This document shows, piece by piece, positions 9,201 through 20,002 of a stretch of 64,000 bases of DNA. The notes under the pieces were generated by a model. That model saw only the letters and a list, made by a program, of their open reading frames with translations. It ran no database searches and was not told where the DNA came from. This DNA is from Streptomyces sp. NBC_01217 (GTDB lineage: Bacteria > Actinomycetota > Actinomycetes > Streptomycetales > Streptomycetaceae). Both the position numbers and the translations under genes were made by a program. The stretch is taken from assembly GCF_035994185.1 (NCBI RefSeq), contig NZ_CP108538.1, forward strand, positions 3,906,001 through 3,970,000, written 5' to 3'. Each line of letters opens with the position of its first letter. Position 1 is the stretch's first letter.

Positions 9201-9409
9201 ACCGGATGCCGTGCGGAGACCCGCGCGCACGCGGCCGCGAGCGCCTCCGCGTCCGGCGGGCCGTCGAACCGGACGGTGACGGCGAGATGGTGGGCGGAAC
9301 CGGGCCGCAGCACCTGCTCGGTGACCCACATGCCGTGCTGGGCCGGGCTGAGCGGGGAAGTGCCGGACGTGGAAGTGCCGGGCCCGGGGGTTTCGGGTGT
9401 CGTCGTCAT
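6290..9409 (-). CDS. Nonribosomal peptide synthetase, one module (C-A-T)
   Basis: A 1039-residue single elongation module. The condensation domain occupies residues about 15-450 with HHLVFDG at 141-147. The adenylation domain spans about 470-960 with [11 protein letters not shown] (A3), FDISAVE (A4), YGPTETT (A5) and YRTGD (A7). The carrier serine is Ser993 in DLGGHSL. Residues at the specificity positions read D-I-V-Q-A-A-V-V-W, closest to glycine-type codes I recall, so a small amino acid is my weak prediction. There is no thioesterase, epimerase or docking domain. The ATG at 9409 overlaps the ligase stop by four bases. The module order in the operon is not colinear with a release domain, because the thioesterase lies in an earlier gene. 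Confidence 0.93.
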   Translation of the reverse strand: MTTTPETPGPGTSTSGTSPLSPAQHGMWVTEQVLRPGSAHHLAVTVRFDGPPDAEALAAACARVSARHPVLTARLDPEGPWLAAGTGVAAALRRLDCAPDGLDALLRDETVRPFDLGSGPLVRFALVAAGPDRHVLHVVAHHLVFDGMSKDILLSELSGVAKAVDDSGHSEEATGDTAAAAGFWASRWHDPAAPTLPGLPVSVRGTTAPAPGASVPFTLDARQHERLGSAARALGVTRFELLLAAWHTLLLRYGNRSPATALELSTRRPEDAGRIGLYVNELPVFTQPDPARPFAEFAQEVRTELRALYAHRAVPLGRAVRGLTPRTALTPLSVSYRRRTEPGAGPLAAEATTADLIGFTHAVRNLAHLQLVDSPDRLDGSLQYRADAFAPGAPERILGHFRTLLDAVLTDPGTVLADLPLLAGDELDRALRAGATTPAACPPDATAVSMFAARAAATPDAVAVVGEDGQELPYGQLHAAAAAFADRIRALGLGAGDLIGIQLPRSVNQLVAVLGVLMAGAAHVPLDPDYPAERLAFVRADAGLAALVIDGAAPEGLPAGLPVLAPGRAGGPEPVRPLPGPSPEDPAYVIYTSGSTGTPKGVEVPHSALANLLATMTERLGAGAGDRWLGLTSLSFDISAVELLLPLTVGAGVVLVPESQQRDGAALLKLIDARGITHVQATPSSWRLMLAAGLHRPGLVAVAGGEALPGPLAEELAAASGRLINVYGPTETTVWSTLADLAPGDPVTIGGPLAATRALVRDEHGQPAVDGIAGELHLGGAGVAHGYRGRPGLTAQRFVPDPYGPPGSRLYRTGDLVRRLPDGQLEFAGRTDTQVKLRGHRIELGEIEARLCEHPRVAEAAVVLKDDENGDAGQARLAAYVVPDHADHADSGPSPDVLRAHLARTLPAPMVPGAWVTLDAFPLTPNGKLDRAALPEPPRTRADAAPVPGTGTGTDTPPGTHTTAAVVRDIWQQVLRLDDIGPDEDLFDLGGHSLTITAIAARIRKQLGVEVPLDVFFDTPTITGVCAAVIELQQQEEDR

Positions 9410-10914
9410 CGCAGTGCCTCGTCGTCCAGGAGCAGGCGCAGCTCGCGCTTGAGGATCTTGCCGCCCTCGTTGCGGGGCAGGCAGGGGCGGAACAACAGCT
9501 GGTGGGGAAGCTCGTGCGCGGCCAGCCGGTCGAGGAGGAACGTCCGCAGAGCGGGCACGGTCAGTTCGCCGCGCGGCACGACGACGGCGGCGACGACCGA
9601 CCCCAGGACGGGGTGCGGAATGCCGAACGCGGCCACGTCGCGGACCTCCGGATGGGCGTGCAGCGCGTTCTCGACCTGGAGCGTGGAGACCTTGTACGCA
9701 CCGGACTTGATCACGTCCCGTTCCCGGTCGAGCAGGTGCAGGAAGCCGTCGTCGTCGAGCCGCCCCAGGTCGCCCATCCGCACCCAGCGGCCCTGGAAGA
9801 CCCCGGCCCCGGCCCCGGGGTCGCCGAGGTAGGTGCGCGGGGACGTCGGGGTGCGCAGCCACACCTCGCCCGGTTCGCCGGGCGGCAGCGGGGTGCCGTC
9901 GGCGGCGGTGATCCGCAGGTCGCGCAGGGAGGCGGGGCGGCCCGGGGAGTGCGGGCGTTCGGGGTCGAAGAGGAGGGTGATCTGGGCGGGGGCGGCCTCG
10001 GTGGAGGTGTAGTAGTTGACGATCTGGGCCCGTGGGAAGGCCTCCGCCAGCCCCACGGCGACCGGCTGCGGCAGGGCGGCGGCCGTCGACCCGACCAGGC
10101 GCACGCTGTCGGCGGCGTACCGCCGTGCGGCGGCGGAGCCGAGCAGCTCGATGGCCATGGCGGGGACGAGGAAGACGCTGCCGACGGCGTACTCCTCGAT
10201 GAGCCGGGCGAACCGGCCGGGGGTGAACTGCGGGGCGGCGACGCCGGTCGCGGCGGTGTCGAGGGCGTTGACGAGCATGGTCTGCCCGGCGTTGGTCCCG
10301 ACGGGGAACGCGTGCAGGAAGTGCGTGGAGTGCCGCAGCGGCCGCCGACGCTCGTCGAGGGTGCAGCCGTGCACGAGATTGGTGTGCGTGGCCGTGACGC
10401 CCTTGGGGGTGCCGGTGGTGCCCGAGGTGTAGAGGATCTGCGCGAGGCTCCCGGGGTCCGGGGCGGCAGGCACGGGCGCGCCCCGCTCCTCGGTCTCCTC
10501 CGCCGTACCCGTCCATGCCACCCCGGCCGCTCCGGCCATCGCGCCGGGCGGCGGCGGGGAGTCCGCGGTGTGCAGCAGCGCCGTGGCGCCGCTGTCCGCC
10601 AGCAGATGCGCCACCGCGGCGGGGGCCTGCCGGTCGGAGAGCGGTACGGCGACGCAACCGGCGCGCAGCACACCGCAGTACGCGACGGCGTACTCGATCC
10701 AGTCGCCGCTCCCGTACCGCAGCACGACCCGCGCGCCGGGGCGCAGACCGCGCGAGTGCAGCCCGGCGGCGAGCGCCTCGGCGCGGGCATGCCAGGCACC
10801 GAAGGTGAGCGTGCGCGGACCGCAGATCAGCGCGGTGCGCCCGGGGTCGACGGCGGCCCGGTGCGCGAGCAGGGCCGGCAGGGTGGACGGACCGGAGAGC
10901 CGGGACGGTGTCAT
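9406..10914 (-). CDS. Stand-alone acyl/aryl-AMP ligase
   Basis: A 502-residue adenylate-forming enzyme of the acyl-CoA synthetase superfamily without carrier domain. The A3 loop is [12 protein letters not shown], followed by [11 protein letters not shown] (A5), a WVRMGDLG segment (A7) and the C-terminal lysine loop [10 protein letters not shown] (A10). It lacks the amino-acid adenylation signature (the aspartate of FDxS is absent; the equivalent region reads [13 protein letters not shown]), so a carboxylic acid rather than an amino acid is the likely substrate. It is coupled by four-base overlaps to the NRPS-MFS gene upstream and the C-A-T gene downstream. I infer that it loads the N-terminal acyl cap, probably on the free carrier encoded at 5803-6084. 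Confidence 0.85.
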   Translation of the reverse strand: MTPSRLSGPSTLPALLAHRAAVDPGRTALICGPRTLTFGAWHARAEALAAGLHSRGLRPGARVVLRYGSGDWIEYAVAYCGVLRAGCVAVPLSDRQAPAAVAHLLADSGATALLHTADSPPPPGAMAGAAGVAWTGTAEETEERGAPVPAAPDPGSLAQILYTSGTTGTPKGVTATHTNLVHGCTLDERRRPLRHSTHFLHAFPVGTNAGQTMLVNALDTAATGVAAPQFTPGRFARLIEEYAVGSVFLVPAMAIELLGSAAARRYAADSVRLVGSTAAALPQPVAVGLAEAFPRAQIVNYYTSTEAAPAQITLLFDPERPHSPGRPASLRDLRITAADGTPLPPGEPGEVWLRTPTSPRTYLGDPGAGAGVFQGRWVRMGDLGRLDDDGFLHLLDRERDVIKSGAYKVSTLQVENALHAHPEVRDVAAFGIPHPVLGSVVAAVVVPRGELTVPALRTFLLDRLAAHELPHQLLFRPCLPRNEGGKILKRELRLLLDDEALR

Positions 10915-13900
10915 GCCCCGTCCCCCTTCGCCGGAGCAGCGCCCCCGGCCGCGGTGGCCGCGACAGCCGCAGTGGCCGCCACCCGCCGCTCCCGCTCCTG
11001 GATGCCGACCAGGTCGTCCGGCAGCGCGTCCGGCACGTCCACGTCGAACCTGGCCAGCACCGGCAGCCGCAGCCCCACCGCCACCAGGATCAGCATCGCG
11101 GCGCCGAACAGCAGGTACATGAACGCGATGCCGCGCCCCGGCCCGGTCCCGATGACGGCCCCCACCGTGGAGGCCAGCGCACCGCCGTCCTCGAACATCG
11201 GGCCGAAGAGCGCGGAGCCCGCGGGCGCGATGATGCCGTGGCCGATCGGCAGCGTCGACCACGCGACCATCGTGTTCAGCGCGAACACCCGCCCGTGGAA
11301 CCGCTGCGGGACCTTGATCTGCACGATCGTCGTGTAGACCCCGTTGACCATGGACAGGGCGCAGGACATCCCGAACGCCCCGGCCGCGATGACCCACAGG
11401 TCCGCACGCACCCCGACCACCGCACCCGCCAGCGCCAGCCCGGCCGCCAGGCCCAGCATGCCGCGCATCCGGTGCTGCTTGGGCCCGCCCCAGAAGCCCA
11501 TCGCGATCCCGCCCACGATCGCACCGGCGCCCCCGGCGACAGCGACCCGGGCCGCGGCGGCCAGCGAGTCGAAGGACAGCACCAGCGGGGTGAGCAGCAG
11601 GAACAGCGGCGACAGGAAGATGTTCAGCGCGGCGAACCAGAGCAGCATCGCGCGGAAGCCCCGGTTGCGCCAGGAGTGCGCGAAGCCGTGCCGGATCTCC
11701 GCCACCAGCGACTCGCGCCGCTTCCACGGCAGCGTCTTCGGGAACTTCACACAGGCCACGATCCCGACGGCGATGACATAGCTGGCGACGTCGAGGATGA
11801 GGATGCCGCGCAGCCCGACGGCCGCCATCAGGGCCACCGCGACCAGCGGGACGACGAACTGCGAGACGCCGAAGGCCATTTGGACGATGCCGTTGGCGTG
11901 GCCCAGATACTGCTTGGGAACCAGCTGCGGTACGGACGAGGCGTACGCGAGCCGTTGGAAGGTGAGCGCCACCGAGAGCAACGCGAGCAGGACGTAGATG
12001 TGCCAGGACGCGAGGTGCCCGGACAGCAGGAGCGAGAGCAGCGCGGCCTGCGTACCACCGGCCGCGATGTCGCTGATGAGCATCACGCGGCGCCGGTCGA
12101 GACGGTCGACGACCGCTCCGGCCAGCGGCCCGACGAGAATGCCGGGCAGCATGCCGATGACGGCGTACAGGGCGTATCTGCCCATGGAACCGGTCTGCAG
12201 ATAGATCCACACCGGCAGGGCGAACTCGGTGAGCGCGGAGCCCGTGATGGAGAGCAGCTGGCCGAAGGCGACCAGCAGGAAGCGGCGCATGTCGGGAGCC
12301 GGACCGGCGCTGTCCGGCACCTCGTCACCGTCCCTGCCGTCCCTGCCGTCCCTGCCGTCCTTGCCGTCCTGGGCCACGGGCCGGTGTTCGCCGCCGCTGA
12401 CTCCGTGGAACCACCACGGTCCGTCGTCCGACTGCGGCGGCAGTTCCTCGGCCGTCGTGCCCGCGAGCACGGCCGGGTGGGTGCGGGTGACGATCTCGGC
12501 GAGCTCCTTCGCCCGGTACTTGAGGAAGAAGTGACCGCCCTCGTCCAGCACCACCAGCGCGGACCGCTCAGCGAGCATCTGCCACTCGCGGTACCGCTCC
12601 TCGTGGAAGTCGGTCGCCGGGTCGCGGTTGCCGATGACCGAGACGACCGGGGCCCGCAGCCGTTCGCCGCCCGCGTCCACCTCGGCGAGCACCTTGGTGA
12701 AGTACTCCTCCGCCGCCTTCGAGTCGCGGCGCATGTTGCCGATGATGAACCGCATCTGGGTGTCGTCCAGTTCACCCACCTCGGCGCCCATGGACCGCAG
12801 CCAGTTGACGTACACCCGGTCGCCCAGCAGGGGTTCGAGCGCGGAGATACGGCTCAGCAGGCCCAGCAGCCTGCTGCGCGGCCTGGCGAACGGGAACTGC
12901 GCCCCGATGTAGACGGCCTCCAGCTCCCGCCCCGAGCCTTCGAGGAGCCGGGCGACGGCGACGGTCAGCGCGCTGCCGACGCCGCAGTGCCCGTACAGGA
13001 CGAGGGGCCCTTCGACCCGTTCCCGTATCTCCTCGGCTATTCCCGCGACCAGTTCCTCGAACGGCAGATGCTCCTCGGTGACGCCCACGTCATGGCCGGG
13101 GATGGCCACCGACCACAGGTCGTATCCGGCGGGCAGTTCGTCGGCGACCGGCTGGTAGACCACCGCGCTGCCGCCACCGAACGGTACGCAGACCAGCGAC
13201 AGCACCCGCGCGGCGGCGTCGGCGGGCCCGGTGAGCCGGTGCAGCAGCCGGCTGGGACCGCGCTCGGACTCGTCGAGGTCGGCCAGCGCGGCGAGTTCGC
13301 GGACGGTACGGCAGGTGAACAGGTCCATCACGCTGACCGGCCGGGCCCCGGCCTCCGGCAGCCGTCTTCGGGCGCGGGCGACGACCTGGGTGGCGAGGAG
13401 CGAGTGTCCGCCGAGGTCGAAGAAGTCGTCGTCGACACCGACTTCGGGCAGCTTGAGCACCTCGGACCAGATGGCCGCGAGAACTCGCTCGGTCTTCGTC
13501 TCCGGGACGGCGAGGGCGCCGCCGGTCGCCCGGCGCGCCTGTGGTGCGGGCAGGGCGCGCCGGTCGAGCTTGCCGTTCGGGGAGAGCGGGAGGGCGGGCA
13601 GGGCGACGAACGCGCTCGGGACCATGTAGTCGGGGAGCGTGCGCCGCAGAGCGGTACGCAGCGCGGCCACATCGGGCTCGTCGGCGTCGGGCGCGGCCGG
13701 TCCGGACCCCGGGGACGCACCGCCTTCGGGGTCCGCCATCACCAGATACGCCACCAGGCGCTTGTCGCCCGGGCTGTCCTCGCGTACGACGACGGCCGCC
13801 GCGGCGACGGACGGTTCGGCGCGCAGTGCCGCCTCGATCTCGCCGGGCTCGATGCGCAGCCCCCGGATCTTCACCTGCTGGTCGATCCGGCCCAGGTGTT

Positions 13901-16595
13901 CCAGCTGCCCGTCGGACCGCCAACGCGCCAGGTCACCGGTGCGGTAGAGCCGGGAGCCCGGGGGGCCGTACGGGTCGGGGACGTAGCGTGCGGCGGTCAG
14001 TCCGGGCCTGCGGTGGTAGCCGGGCGAGACCTGGACGCCGCCGATGTGGAGTTCGCCGGGAGTGCCGACGGGGGCGGGGCGCAGGTCCGCGTCCAGGACG
14101 TACAGCCGGGTGTTGTCGACGGGTGCGCCGATCGGTACGGTCTCCGGCTGCCCGGCGCACTCCCAGCTGCTGACGTCGACGGCTGCCTCGGTCGGCCCGT
14201 ACAGGTTGGCGAGCGCGCAGTGCGGCAGCCGGGCGTTGAACGCGCGGGCGGTGTGCGGCGGCAGTTCCTCGCCGCTGCACACGACGCGGCGCAGTCCGGT
14301 GCAGCGTTCGATGTCGTCCTCGGCGAGGAACATGTCGAGCATCGACGGCACGAAGTGCGCGACGGTGACGCCCCGCCCGGCGATGGTGTCCCGCAGATGC
14401 GCGGCGTCCTTGTGCCCGCCGGGCTTCGCGACGACCAGCCTGGCCCCGGCCAGCAGGGGCAGGAACAGCTCCCACACCGATACGTCGAAGCCGGTCGGGG
14501 TCTTGTGGAGTACGGAGTCGTCGGGGCCGACGCCGTAGGTGCGCCGCATCCACAGCAGCCGGTTGACGATGGCGCGGTGGGTGTTGGGCACGCCCTTGGG
14601 GCGCCCGGTCGAACCCGAGGTGTAGATCATGTACGCGATGTCGTCGGCGCCCGGACCGGGCAGCGAAGCGCCCCCGCTGTCCCCCTCCCCGTCCCACTCC
14701 TGTGGATCGTCCAGCAGCAGGACGCGTGCCGTGCACTCCTCCGGGACGGGCAGACGGCGCTGAGTGAGCAGGATGCCGGCGGCGCTGTCCGCGAGCATGA
14801 AGGCCAGCCGCTCCGCCGGGTACTCCGGGTCCAGCGGTGTGTATCCGGCACCGGTCCGCAGCACCCCGAGCAGTCCGGCGATCAGCTCCGGCGAGCGGTC
14901 CGCGCTGACCGCGACCAGTCCGCCGGGGCCCACGCCCTCGGCGTGCAGGCGGCGGGCGATGCGGTCGGCGGCCTCGTCCAGTTCGCGGTACGTGAGTGTG
15001 GTGCCCTCGAAGTCGACGGCGACCGCGTCGGGGGTGCGGGTCATCTGCTGGTCGATGAGGCCGGTCAGCGTCGCGCCGTCGGGAACGTCCACGACGGTGT
15101 CGTTCCACTCGTCGAGCACCCGGTGCCGCTCGACGGGGTCGAGGCCGTCCAGCCGGGAGACGGGCGCGTCCGGTCGGTCCGCGACGGCGTGCAGCAGCCG
15201 GCCGAGGTGGTCGGCGAAGGCGGCGATGTCCGCCTCGTCGAACAGGTCGGTGTTGTAGTTGAAGGCGCCCCGGAGCCCGCCGGGCTCCTCCATCAGGAAG
15301 AGTTCGACATCGAATCTGGTCCCGGCGGCCCGCAGCCCGAACGGCTCGGCCTCCAGGGCCAGTCGGGCGTCCTGCACGGCGCTCTGCGCCACGTAGTTCT
15401 GGATCGCGAGCACCGCCTGGAACACCGGAGAACGCGATACGTCGCGCTCCACCCTCAGCTCGGAGACCAGCTGCGCGAACGGCAGCTCCTGGTGCGCGTA
15501 CGCCTCCAGGCAGGTCTCCCGGGTGCGGGCCAGCAGCTCGGTGAACGAAGGATCGCCGTCCAGCCGCGCGCGCAGGGCCAGGACGTTGACGAACATCCCG
15601 ATCAGGCCTTCGAGTTCGGGTTCGCCGCGCCCCGCGACGGGCGACCCGACGGCGAAGTCCCGCTGCCCGCTGAACCGCGAGAGCAGCAGCTGGAAAGCGG
15701 CGAGCAGCACCATGTGCACGGTCGCACCGTGCTCCCGGCCCAGCTCGGTCAGCCGGTCCAGCAGCGCCCTGTCGATGTCGAAGCCGTACCCGGCGCCGTC
15801 GAAGGTCTGCTGTTCGGGGCGGGGGCGGGCCAGAGGGAGTTCCAGGGGCTGTACGCCGGCCAGTTCGCGTTCCCAGTACGCCACCTCGGCGGCCAGCCGG
15901 TCACCGCTGAGCCGGTCACGCTGCCAGAGCGCGAAGTCTCCGTACTGGACCGGCAGTTCGGGGAGCGGGTCGGCGCCGTCGCCCGTGGCGCGGGCGGCAT
16001 GCGCGGCGTATCCGCGCAGGATCTCGGAGACCAGTACCTCGCTGGACCAGCCGTCGCTGACGCTGTGGTGCACGACGAGGAGCAGTACGTGGTCGTCGTC
16101 GGCCAGGCGGACCAGCAGGCCGTTGATCAGTGGCCCCGTGACCAGGTCGAAGGGCCGGGCGGCCAACTCGTCCACCAGCCGTGCCACGTGCTCCTCACTC
16201 TCCGCGTCGGCGGTGCGCAGGGCGAACGGCGCGGGCTCGGCGATCTCCAGAACGGGGCGGCCGTCGCCGGTGACCGGGTAGCGCGAGCGCAGGGTCTCGT
16301 GGCGGGCGATCACGGCATCCAGCGCCCGCTGCAGGGCGGGCCGGTCCAGGGCGCCGCGCAGCCGGCGGGCGACGGGGATGTTGTACGCGGCGGTGCCGGG
16401 GGCGAACTGCTCCATGAACCAGAGCCGTTCCTGCGCGAACGAGAGGGGCGCCACGGCGCCCACGGCCCGCCGTGGCACGGCCCGCCCGGGCCGCCCGCGA
16501 CCACGCAGCCGCTGGGCGAGCAGGGCCCGCTTGGCCTCGGACAGCTCACGGGCCCCGCTGGCCCGCGCTTGTGGTCTCGTCTCGGTGCTGCTCAT
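10911..16595 (-). CDS. NRPS module with Cys-type thioesterase fused to MFS exporter (C-A-T-TE-MFS)
   Basis: A 1894-residue fusion. After a short N-terminal helix ([12 protein letters not shown]) comes a condensation domain with HHSVSDG at 176-182, an adenylation domain (about 500-1000) and a carrier domain with Ser1065 in DLGGHSL. The specificity residues read D-V-W-H-V-S-L-V-D, the well-known serine code. A thioesterase follows (about 1080-1360): [12 protein letters not shown], then GHCGVG with Cys1204 at the position of the usual serine nucleophile, an Asp candidate in GNRDP and the His in EGGHFFL. A Gly-Arg-Asp repeat linker leads to a complete MFS domain from about Met1436, with the loop DRLDRRRVM between helices 2 and 3 and about twelve hydrophobic segments. 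No ribosome site precedes Met1436, so a genuine fusion is preferred over two genes. Start ATG overlaps the upstream stop. Confidence 0.93.
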   Translation of the reverse strand: MSSTETRPQARASGARELSEAKRALLAQRLRGRGRPGRAVPRRAVGAVAPLSFAQERLWFMEQFAPGTAAYNIPVARRLRGALDRPALQRALDAVIARHETLRSRYPVTGDGRPVLEIAEPAPFALRTADAESEEHVARLVDELAARPFDLVTGPLINGLLVRLADDDHVLLLVVHHSVSDGWSSEVLVSEILRGYAAHAARATGDGADPLPELPVQYGDFALWQRDRLSGDRLAAEVAYWERELAGVQPLELPLARPRPEQQTFDGAGYGFDIDRALLDRLTELGREHGATVHMVLLAAFQLLLSRFSGQRDFAVGSPVAGRGEPELEGLIGMFVNVLALRARLDGDPSFTELLARTRETCLEAYAHQELPFAQLVSELRVERDVSRSPVFQAVLAIQNYVAQSAVQDARLALEAEPFGLRAAGTRFDVELFLMEEPGGLRGAFNYNTDLFDEADIAAFADHLGRLLHAVADRPDAPVSRLDGLDPVERHRVLDEWNDTVVDVPDGATLTGLIDQQMTRTPDAVAVDFEGTTLTYRELDEAADRIARRLHAEGVGPGGLVAVSADRSPELIAGLLGVLRTGAGYTPLDPEYPAERLAFMLADSAAGILLTQRRLPVPEECTARVLLLDDPQEWDGEGDSGGASLPGPGADDIAYMIYTSGSTGRPKGVPNTHRAIVNRLLWMRRTYGVGPDDSVLHKTPTGFDVSVWELFLPLLAGARLVVAKPGGHKDAAHLRDTIAGRGVTVAHFVPSMLDMFLAEDDIERCTGLRRVVCSGEELPPHTARAFNARLPHCALANLYGPTEAAVDVSSWECAGQPETVPIGAPVDNTRLYVLDADLRPAPVGTPGELHIGGVQVSPGYHRRPGLTAARYVPDPYGPPGSRLYRTGDLARWRSDGQLEHLGRIDQQVKIRGLRIEPGEIEAALRAEPSVAAAAVVVREDSPGDKRLVAYLVMADPEGGASPGSGPAAPDADEPDVAALRTALRRTLPDYMVPSAFVALPALPLSPNGKLDRRALPAPQARRATGGALAVPETKTERVLAAIWSEVLKLPEVGVDDDFFDLGGHSLLATQVVARARRRLPEAGARPVSVMDLFTCRTVRELAALADLDESERGPSRLLHRLTGPADAAARVLSLVCVPFGGGSAVVYQPVADELPAGYDLWSVAIPGHDVGVTEEHLPFEELVAGIAEEIRERVEGPLVLYGHCGVGSALTVAVARLLEGSGRELEAVYIGAQFPFARPRSRLLGLLSRISALEPLLGDRVYVNWLRSMGAEVGELDDTQMRFIIGNMRRDSKAAEEYFTKVLAEVDAGGERLRAPVVSVIGNRDPATDFHEERYREWQMLAERSALVVLDEGGHFFLKYRAKELAEIVTRTHPAVLAGTTAEELPPQSDDGPWWFHGVSGGEHRPVAQDGKDGRDGRDGRDGDEVPDSAGPAPDMRRFLLVAFGQLLSITGSALTEFALPVWIYLQTGSMGRYALYAVIGMLPGILVGPLAGAVVDRLDRRRVMLISDIAAGGTQAALLSLLLSGHLASWHIYVLLALLSVALTFQRLAYASSVPQLVPKQYLGHANGIVQMAFGVSQFVVPLVAVALMAAVGLRGILILDVASYVIAVGIVACVKFPKTLPWKRRESLVAEIRHGFAHSWRNRGFRAMLLWFAALNIFLSPLFLLLTPLVLSFDSLAAAARVAVAGGAGAIVGGIAMGFWGGPKQHRMRGMLGLAAGLALAGAVVGVRADLWVIAAGAFGMSCALSMVNGVYTTIVQIKVPQRFHGRVFALNTMVAWSTLPIGHGIIAPAGSALFGPMFEDGGALASTVGAVIGTGPGRGIAFMYLLFGAAMLILVAVGLRLPVLARFDVDVPDALPDDLVGIQERERRVAATAAVAATAAGGAAPAKGDGA
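12328..12370 (-). repeat. 9-bp tandem repeat encoding Gly-Lys/Arg-Asp linker
   Basis: Four to five copies of the 9-base unit tgccgtccc (plus strand) lie between the thioesterase and MFS parts of the fusion gene and encode [15 protein letters not shown]. The repeat is in frame, so unit-number changes only alter linker length. Sequence is charged and glycine-rich, as expected for a flexible, soluble tether. Confidence 0.9.
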
Positions 16596-19500
16596 GACGT
16601 CGTCATTCCGTTTCTCTCCGGGCTGTCGCCGGCCGCGAGAAGCTCCTCGGCGTCCTCTTCGGACATGGCCTCGATCTCCGCCAGCAGCAGGTCCTCCACC
16701 GCGACGGCGAACGTTTCCGCGGTGCGGTGGACGAACAGGACGCGCAACGGCACGGTGAGGCCCGCCGCCGCTCTGATGCGGGCGACGACCCGGGTGGCGA
16801 GCAGCGAGTGCCCGCCCAGGTCGAAGAAGTCGTCCAGTGCCCCGACCCGGTCCAGGCCGAGCACCTCGGCCCAGGCGGCGGCGACCAGCTCCTCCGCGTC
16901 GGTGCGTGGCGCCACATAGCCGGGACCGAGGTCCGGCCGCTGTTCGGGGGCGGGCAGGGCGCAACGGTCCAGCTTGCCGTTCGGGGTGAGGGGCAGCGCG
17001 TCCAGGACGACGAGCGAGTTCGGTACCAGGTGGGCGGGAAGGGCGGCGGCGAGCGCGGCCCTCAGCCCGGCCGGTGAGGGCGGTCCGTCCGCACCCGGAG
17101 CGGCGACCACGTACCCGACCAGCGCCTCGTCGCGTACGACCACCGCAGACTGCCCGACCCCCGGCAGGCCCAGCAGGGCGGCCTCCACCTCACCGGGCTC
17201 CACCCGGTATCCGCGCACCTTGATCTGTGCGTCGAGCCTGCCCAGGAACTCCAGTTGCCCGTCGGACCGCCAACGCGCCAGATCGCCGGTGCGGTAGCGG
17301 CGCGCGCCGGGCGGACCGTACGGATCGGGTACGTACGCACGCGCCGTGGCCCCGGGCCTTCCGCCGTATCCGTACGTCACCCCGGCGCCGCCGACCAGCA
17401 GTTCGCCGACGGCTCCGTACGGCAGCAGCCGGCCGTGCACATCGCACACGGTCACCGTGGTGCCGCTCAGCGGCTGCCCGATGGCCGGACGCCGCGCCGT
17501 GTCGGCCTCGCCCAGCTCCGTGGCGGTGGCGATCACGGTGGTCTCGGTCGGGCCGTAGGAGTTGACGACCCGCACCGCGTCGCCGAAGCGTGCGCGCCAC
17601 GCGGCGACCGCGCCCGGCTGCACCTGGTCCGCGCCGAGGATCAGCAGACGGAGTCCGGTCGGCCAGGCGACGGCGTCGATGTCGTCGACCAGCCGGTGCC
17701 AGTACGGGGTGGGCAGATCGAGGACCGTCGGCCCCTCACCGTGCCACTCCTCGGGGCGGCCCGGCATCGCACCGGCCTCCCCGATCTCCAGGCGGGCCCC
17801 GGCGGTGAGCGCCGGAAAGACCTCTTCCGCGTGGGTGTCGAAGCTGAGCGAGGCGAACTGGAGCACCCGGTCATCGGCGGTGATCCCGTACTCCCGGCGC
17901 ATCCAGACGACCCGCGCGGCCAGGGCCCGGTGCGGTACGACGACGCCCTTGGGCGTACCGGTGGAGCCGGAGGTGTGGATGATGTAGGCCGCGTCGTCGG
18001 GCCCGGCCTGCCAGTCGAGGTCGGGCGCCTCGGCGGGAGCGTCGCCACCGGACGGGATCACGGTGATGCCCAGGTCGGGCCAGGACAGCCCCGTGGCCTC
18101 GCCCGCCTCCGCCACCACGACCCGTACACCGGTGTCGGCGACCATGAACTCCAGCCGGGGGCGCGGATAGCCGAGGTCGAGCGGCAGATAGGCCGCCCCC
18201 GCCCGCCAGGCCCCCAGCATGGCCGTGATGGCGGCCGCGCCACGCGGCAGACAGACGCCGACCACGTCACCGCGGCGCACCCCCGCCGCCCGCAGCCGCA
18301 CCGCGAGCGCCCCGGCCGCGTCCCACAGATCCCGGTGCGACACCTCGCCGCCGGGCCCGCGCACCGCGACCGCCGTGCCGTGTTCCTCGACGGTGCGCGC
18401 CAGTTCGGCCGGCACGGTCTCGACGGCATCACCCGGCGCACCCGTGCCCAGCGCGAGCAGTTCGTCCCGCTCGGCGGCCGACAGCATCGGCAGCTCCGGT
18501 ACGGGCGTGTCCGGGGCGGCCAGCGCCCCGCGCAGCAGGGTCTCGAAGTGCCGGGCCAGCCGGTCCGCCCAGTCGGCGTCGAACAGATCGGTGCGGTAGC
18601 CGAAGACCGCGATCAGGTCGGCGCCCTCGCGCCGGATGTCCAGCATCAGCTCGAACTTGCTGGCCGCGTGGCCGCCGTCGACGTCCTCGCACCGCAGACC
18701 GGCGAAGGAAAAACGCCCGCCCTCGCCGCCCTCGTCCTGGGTGTGCACGGTGAGCAGGGTCTGGAACAGCGGGCTGCTGCCCAGCCGGCGCTCGATCCCC
18801 AGCTCGTCGATGAGCCGCTCGAAGGGCACCCGGTCGTGGCTGATCGCGGCCATCGCCGTTCTGCGGACCCGCCGCAGCAGCTCACCGAAGGAGGGACCGC
18901 CCTCCAGTTCGGCACGGAGCACCAGGGTGGTGGAGAAGTACCCGACCAGCTCCTCGAGTTCGGGCTCGCCCCGGCCCGCCGCGGGCACCCCCACGCAGAA
19001 GTCGTCCTGACCCGTCCAGCGGTGCAGCAGCGACTGGTACGCGGCAAGGACCACCATGAAGGGCGTGCACCGCCGCTCCCTCGCCAGCTCCTCCACCCCG
19101 GCCGCCGCACCCGCCATCCGCCGGGTGTGGAAAGCGCCCCGCCCGCCTGCCTCACCGGGCGGTGTCTCCACGCTGGGCCGCAGTTCGAGCACCGGAGCAC
19201 CCGCGAGCCGGTCGCGCCAGTAGCCCAGCGCCTCGTCCGCCTCGGGCCCCTGCGCCGACTCCCGTTCCCGGGCGGCGTACGCGGTGTACGGGAGAACGGG
19301 CGGGAGGTCGGCGGGGCGGCCCTCCAGATGGGCGGCGTAACGGGTGGCGAGCTCGTCACGCAGCAGGTTGAGCGACCAGCCGTCGGCGACGATGTGGTGG
19401 AGCACCAGGCACAGGAGGTGCTCGTCGTCCGCCGTACGCAGCAGCGTCACCCGGAGCAGCGGCCCCTGGGCGAGGTCGAACCCGGCGTTGGTCCGCGCGG

Positions 19501-19819
19501 CCAGCAACCGCGCCGAGGTCTCCGGCCGTTCGCGTACGTCGATGCTCTCGATCCCCACCGGCGCGGGCGGCCCGACGACGGCGACCGGCCGCCCGTCCGT
19601 GGCGGGGAACCGGGTGCGCAGCGCCTCGTGCCGGGCCACGGTCCCATCGAACGCGGCACGCAGGGCCCCGACCGACAGCGCCCCGGTCAGCCGGAACACG
19701 AGCGGGATGTTGTACGAGGCGTCCCCGGGGTCCAACTGGTCCAGGAACCAGAGCCGTTCCTGCCCATGAGTGAGCAGCCGCCCCACGCCGTCAGCGCCCG
19801 ACCCGGTCGTACCGATCAT
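16592..19819 (-). CDS. Nonribosomal peptide synthetase, one module (C-A-T), first operon gene
   Basis: A 1075-residue module. The condensation domain (about 15-450) has HHIVADG at 141-147; adenylation motifs are [25 protein letters not shown] and YRTGD; the carrier serine is Ser1005 in DLGGHSL. Specificity residues read D-T-E-D-I-G-S-V-I. Two acidic pocket residues (positions 239 and 278 of the GrsA numbering) suggest a basic side chain such as ornithine, lysine or a diamino acid, but no exact code is recognised. The acidic C-terminal helix [13 protein letters not shown] looks like a docking element and could pair with the basic N-terminal helix of the next protein. The ATG at 19819 is preceded by GGGAG at good spacing; the operon promoter lies at 19973-20002. 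The presence of an N-terminal condensation domain implies an upstream acyl donor. Confidence 0.93.
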   Translation of the reverse strand: MIGTTGSGADGVGRLLTHGQERLWFLDQLDPGDASYNIPLVFRLTGALSVGALRAAFDGTVARHEALRTRFPATDGRPVAVVGPPAPVGIESIDVRERPETSARLLAARTNAGFDLAQGPLLRVTLLRTADDEHLLCLVLHHIVADGWSLNLLRDELATRYAAHLEGRPADLPPVLPYTAYAARERESAQGPEADEALGYWRDRLAGAPVLELRPSVETPPGEAGGRGAFHTRRMAGAAAGVEELARERRCTPFMVVLAAYQSLLHRWTGQDDFCVGVPAAGRGEPELEELVGYFSTTLVLRAELEGGPSFGELLRRVRRTAMAAISHDRVPFERLIDELGIERRLGSSPLFQTLLTVHTQDEGGEGGRFSFAGLRCEDVDGGHAASKFELMLDIRREGADLIAVFGYRTDLFDADWADRLARHFETLLRGALAAPDTPVPELPMLSAAERDELLALGTGAPGDAVETVPAELARTVEEHGTAVAVRGPGGEVSHRDLWDAAGALAVRLRAAGVRRGDVVGVCLPRGAAAITAMLGAWRAGAAYLPLDLGYPRPRLEFMVADTGVRVVVAEAGEATGLSWPDLGITVIPSGGDAPAEAPDLDWQAGPDDAAYIIHTSGSTGTPKGVVVPHRALAARVVWMRREYGITADDRVLQFASLSFDTHAEEVFPALTAGARLEIGEAGAMPGRPEEWHGEGPTVLDLPTPYWHRLVDDIDAVAWPTGLRLLILGADQVQPGAVAAWRARFGDAVRVVNSYGPTETTVIATATELGEADTARRPAIGQPLSGTTVTVCDVHGRLLPYGAVGELLVGGAGVTYGYGGRPGATARAYVPDPYGPPGARRYRTGDLARWRSDGQLEFLGRLDAQIKVRGYRVEPGEVEAALLGLPGVGQSAVVVRDEALVGYVVAAPGADGPPSPAGLRAALAAALPAHLVPNSLVVLDALPLTPNGKLDRCALPAPEQRPDLGPGYVAPRTDAEELVAAAWAEVLGLDRVGALDDFFDLGGHSLLATRVVARIRAAAGLTVPLRVLFVHRTAETFAVAVEDLLLAEIEAMSEEDAEELLAAGDSPERNGMTTS

Positions 19820-19972
19820 GTGCCGTACTCCCTGTGTGCCGACTCGGATGCGGACACCGCCGAGGACAGCGGGCAGCACCGAGGACTGTGCCGACGGACC
19901 GTCAAGTACGCGGGCAGGGGCGGGAGTTGCGCCTTCCGGTTCCCCCCGTGGCGCCGGTCGCGGGCAACGGCA

Positions 19973-20002
19973 ACGCTAGAAGGCGACAGGAGCGCAAGTC
20001 AA
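19973..20002 (-). promoter_or_regulatory. Predicted promoter of the NRPS operon
   Basis: On the minus strand TTGACT (19997-20002) and TAGCGT (19973-19978) are separated by 18 bases, a good match to the principal sigma-factor consensus. Transcription would begin near 19966, giving a leader of about 150 bases before the ATG at 19819. No other convincing promoter is seen before the first gene. Confidence 0.6.

Noticed and set aside
10911..12290. A separate MFS gene starting at ATG 12290
   Set aside because: No ribosome-binding site precedes it and the frame is continuous with the NRPS part; kept as one fused gene, with this as the main alternative.
10908..16919. A very long open frame on the plus strand (about 2000 codons) across the NRPS genes
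   Set aside because: It lies opposite the NRPS coding sequence, is Arg/Gly/His-rich and has no domain similarity I can see; it is a high-GC antisense artefact.
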